Below are positions 62,016-64,000 of a DNA stretch of 64,000 nt, one piece after another. The notes below the pieces were generated by a model. That model searched no databases, was not told the DNA's origin, and was given only the letters and a program-made list of their open reading frames with translations. The position numbers and the translations under genes are program-made. Origin of the DNA: Breoghania sp037026715 (GTDB lineage Bacteria; Pseudomonadota; Alphaproteobacteria; Rhizobiales; Stappiaceae); assembly GCF_037026715.1 (NCBI RefSeq), contig NZ_JBANCG010000005.1, forward strand, positions 1-64,000, in the 5' to 3' direction. Positions within the stretch are counted from its first letter, which is position 1; each line of letters opens with the position of its first letter.

Positions 62016-62617
62016 GGCGCCCCCCGCGGCAGTCCCGGCAGATCGGTCCACACCCGGCGCGGCCGCGTGTCTTGCTCCTCTTCGTTGGCCTCCCCCTCGC
62101 GCGGCATATCGCGCACCAGCCGCATGGCAATATCGAGATTGACCTTTGCGTCGAAGTCACCCGGATCGGCATGGAGGGCGGCGCGATAGGCCCGCTTAGC
62201 GAGTGCCACCTCGGGGATCGCGTCTGAAGGCTTTCCCACGTCGATGAGTTCGTAAGCTGCGCGCATCCGGGCATTGCCGATCGCGAAATGGTAGGCTGAA
62301 CGCAGCCTTTTGTCGGTGTTCGCGAGGCTGCCTTCAAGCGCTTCTGCCTCCATGACGTGGTCCCGCCATGTGAGAAACAGGGCACGTGCCAATATGGCGC
62401 GCGGATCTGCTCCTGCCCGTGGCGCGACATCGTGGCCTGCATGAAGTGCGCGGATCGTGCGGTTGTCGCGCATGTCGCCGTAGAGGTCCCAGGCCGCATC
62501 AACCATGCCTGCCGCCATCGCCAGCACCGTGACTACGAGCGCCGGGAATATCGCCCTGCGGCACCGTCCCCCCCAAGTTACGGCCCGGTCGCTTGGTATG
62601 GTCCCCTGCCCACTCAT
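62012..62617 (-). CDS. mxaK: Methanol dehydrogenase maturation protein MxaK
   Basis: A 201-residue protein with one N-terminal membrane helix (about 20-40, AIFPALVVTVLAMAAGMV) and a periplasmic helical part with TPR-like pairs (AYRAALHADPGDFDAKVNLDIAMRLV). The C-terminal tail is Pro/Arg/Glu-rich. Length and place between two VWA genes are those of mxaK. Start 62617 overlaps the mxaC stop as ATGA, and the stop overlaps mxaL in the same way, so the genes are tightly coupled. Confidence 0.88.
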   Translation of the reverse strand: MSGQGTIPSDRAVTWGGRCRRAIFPALVVTVLAMAAGMVDAAWDLYGDMRDNRTIRALHAGHDVAPRAGADPRAILARALFLTWRDHVMEAEALEGSLANTDKRLRSAYHFAIGNARMRAAYELIDVGKPSDAIPEVALAKRAYRAALHADPGDFDAKVNLDIAMRLVRDMPREGEANEEEQDTRPRRVWTDLPGLPRGAP

Positions 62618-63651
62618 GAGCGCACCAGCAAGGGCAGCGGCGCGCGTGGTGCGTAGGACCGCTCCAGCCAGCGTGCCAGGCCCAGCAGCCCAGCACAGAC
62701 GGCCGCGAGTGCGAATCCCAGCCAGGCGAGATTCCGCCTTGGCACTGGCCGCTCCGTTACGATCGGGCGTTGTTCGAGCTTGCCAATGGCCTCTATCGCC
62801 TGCAAAACCGCGTCCGGGCTTTCTGCCTCGAAGGCGCGATAGGGAATCCCGAGACGCTGGAGAAACAGGTGGAGGTGACGCTCCGGGCGCAGATGCGGGG
62901 TGTCGGCCTCGCCCGGCGCCGGCACCTCGAAAATGCTCTTGGCCCCTTGCGTGCGCAAGTAAAGCCAATAGAGGTTCACGGGTTGTCGTCTGGCGAGCGT
63001 TTCCAGCGCCTGCTGGACCTCCGGCGCGATGACACCGGCCCCGTCCGACACCATCAGGATCGCACGGGAACCGGTTACCGTGGCGTCGTCCATCATACCG
63101 AGTGCCAGCGCCAGGCCCCTGCCGACATCGGTTTGCGAGAGCCCGCGCTCATCAAGCGCCGAAATCGCCGCGGCAACGGCACTTCGGCTGTTCGTCAGCG
63201 GCAGCACCTCCATGGGCGCGGTGGAAAACGCCGCGATGGCGATACGGTCGTCCGGCCGGCCTGCGATGAATTCGGAAAGGATCCGCCGTGCGGCGGCGGA
63301 TTTGCTTTCTTCCTCCGTGTCCGATTGCGCGCCTTGCGCAGATCCCGGCGCGCGCCCGGCGAAGGTTTCCTCCATCGAAGAGGAGCGGTCGATCAGCAAC
63401 ACCAGATTGGTTCCGATGCCGGTATAGGTCTCACTACCGCCGCGCAGGCACGGTTCCGCCAGCGCGACTATGAGCGCGGATATCGCCAGGACGCCGCAAG
63501 CGGTCAGCCCCCGGTCGATCACCGCGGAAGCGGGGTTGGTCGGACGGAGATCAAGCCTCGGCAGATCCCTCTCCTGCAACCAGCGGCGCACGAGCGGCAA
63601 AACCGCCAGCGGCAGCGCCAGGAGCACCAGCGGATGCGTGAAGGCAATCAT
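62614..63651 (-). CDS. mxaC: Methanol dehydrogenase maturation protein MxaC (VWA domain)
   Basis: A 345-residue membrane protein with the BatA-like N-terminus (MIAFTHPLVLLALPLAVLPL), a second helix (about 50-66), a VWA domain with MIDAS D88-x-S-x-S92 (LLIDRSSSM) and a C-terminal helix (about 312-331). MxaC is required for active methanol dehydrogenase in Methylobacterium; its precise task is unknown. The ATG overlaps the mxaA stop as ATGA. Confidence 0.92.
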   Translation of the reverse strand: MIAFTHPLVLLALPLAVLPLVRRWLQERDLPRLDLRPTNPASAVIDRGLTACGVLAISALIVALAEPCLRGGSETYTGIGTNLVLLIDRSSSMEETFAGRAPGSAQGAQSDTEEESKSAAARRILSEFIAGRPDDRIAIAAFSTAPMEVLPLTNSRSAVAAAISALDERGLSQTDVGRGLALALGMMDDATVTGSRAILMVSDGAGVIAPEVQQALETLARRQPVNLYWLYLRTQGAKSIFEVPAPGEADTPHLRPERHLHLFLQRLGIPYRAFEAESPDAVLQAIEAIGKLEQRPIVTERPVPRRNLAWLGFALAAVCAGLLGLARWLERSYAPRAPLPLLVRS

Positions 63652-64000
63652 GCCCGCCCCCGTTCGATCGCCGAGAGGCGGCGTGCGAGCGCGGCGATCT
63701 CCTCGGTTGCACGGGCTTTTGCCTCTGTGTCCGGTTCCTGCGAGCGGGCGAAAAAGACAGCGTCGGATTTTTCAAAGAAGACATGAAGCTCGTTCCGTAA
63801 CGGATTGAATTTTATATTTTCCTTCAGAAATATTGACAACTCCGCACCAATCAGGCTTCGCCCGAAGGCGTCATCGAGAGCGCGATGCAGGATCTGCCGC
63901 CGTGCCTGCGTTTCGCTTTTCGGCAGGAGGCTGATACGGCGCGCAGCTATCGTGAAGGGACGAACCGGACGTGTACGGAACGGCCCCCACGCCTGATGGT
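63648..64000 (-). CDS. mxaA: MxaA, C-terminal part (cut by window end)
   Basis: The frame on the minus strand is open from the window end to the stop at 63648, about 117 codons; the 5' part lies outside. The visible part (PFRTRPVRPFTIAARRISLL, later ALDDAFGRSLIGAELSIF and FFEKSDAVFFA) has the alternation of short helices seen in MxaA C-termini. An internal ATG does not mark the start: the frame reads through it. MxaA is one of the proteins required for Ca2+ insertion into methanol dehydrogenase. Identity rests on position before mxaC as much as on sequence. Confidence 0.8.
   Translation of the reverse strand, partial: HQAWGPFRTRPVRPFTIAARRISLLPKSETQARRQILHRALDDAFGRSLIGAELSIFLKENIKFNPLRNELHVFFEKSDAVFFARSQEPDTEAKARATEEIAALARRLSAIERGRA

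Overview
The window is high-GC DNA from an alphaproteobacterium, most probably of the order Hyphomicrobiales (Rhizobiales). This rests on gene order: pdhA-pdhB-pdhC-lpdA-lipA-COQ10/RatA, then cinA, ispDF, dusB-ntrB-ntrC-ntrY-ntrX-trkA, hfq-hflX-mazG, and separately rlpA-dacA-tmk-holB-metG-tatD-MBL, are arrangements known from rhizobia and relatives. Fused IspD-IspF, an E1-beta with its own lipoyl domain and an RNase E with an acidic insertion in its S1 domain fit the same group. The right edge carries mxaD-L-K-C-A, accessory genes of the calcium-dependent methanol dehydrogenase, so the organism is probably a methylotroph. The genus cannot be decided from the sequence.

Layout. 1-11 kb: valS, a secreted DUF2155 protein, aat, the aroQ-accB-accC cluster (on the minus strand), a periplasmic DsbA-like protein, an M48 protease with TPR-like repeats and an aminotransferase. 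11-20 kb: rne, then amidase, penicillin-binding protein 1A and prfB, the last with an intact programmed +1 frameshift. 20-28 kb: an FtsB-like protein and the whole pyruvate dehydrogenase complex (E1 alpha, E1 beta, E2, E3), followed by lipoyl synthase, which makes the cofactor used by E1 beta and E2. 28-31 kb: a COQ10/RatA-like protein, a small secreted unknown, cinA and ispDF. 31-42 kb: dusB-ntrBC and ntrYX (two nitrogen-type two-component systems), then the TrkA-TrkH potassium uptake pair. 42-46 kb: hfq-hflX, mazG and a SLAC1/TehA-type transporter.

46.8-47.5 kb is a short, more A+T-rich islet (NTF2-like protein, a possible 44-codon gene, an orphan ribosome-binding site) that looks foreign beside its neighbours. 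47.5-52.3 kb: recX and an EmrAB-type efflux pair divergent from a TetR regulator with a dyad operator between them. 52.3-60 kb: one long minus-strand series (rlpA, dacA, tmk, holB, metG, tatD, MBL hydrolase). 60.4-64 kb: mxaA'-C-K-L-D, translationally coupled from A to L by ATGA overlaps, with mxaA cut by the window end; mxaF, mxaJ, mxaG, mxaI, mxaR and mxaS would be expected just outside.

I saw no tRNA, rRNA, CRISPR array, insertion sequence or phage gene. Most of the window is ordinary core genome. The parts worth a second look are regulatory: a tandem dyad before pdhA, NtrC-like sites before dusB-ntrBC, several perfect palindromes in gene-free gaps, and unusual active-site motifs in the DacA homologue. 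I did not find a convincing undescribed multi-gene system.
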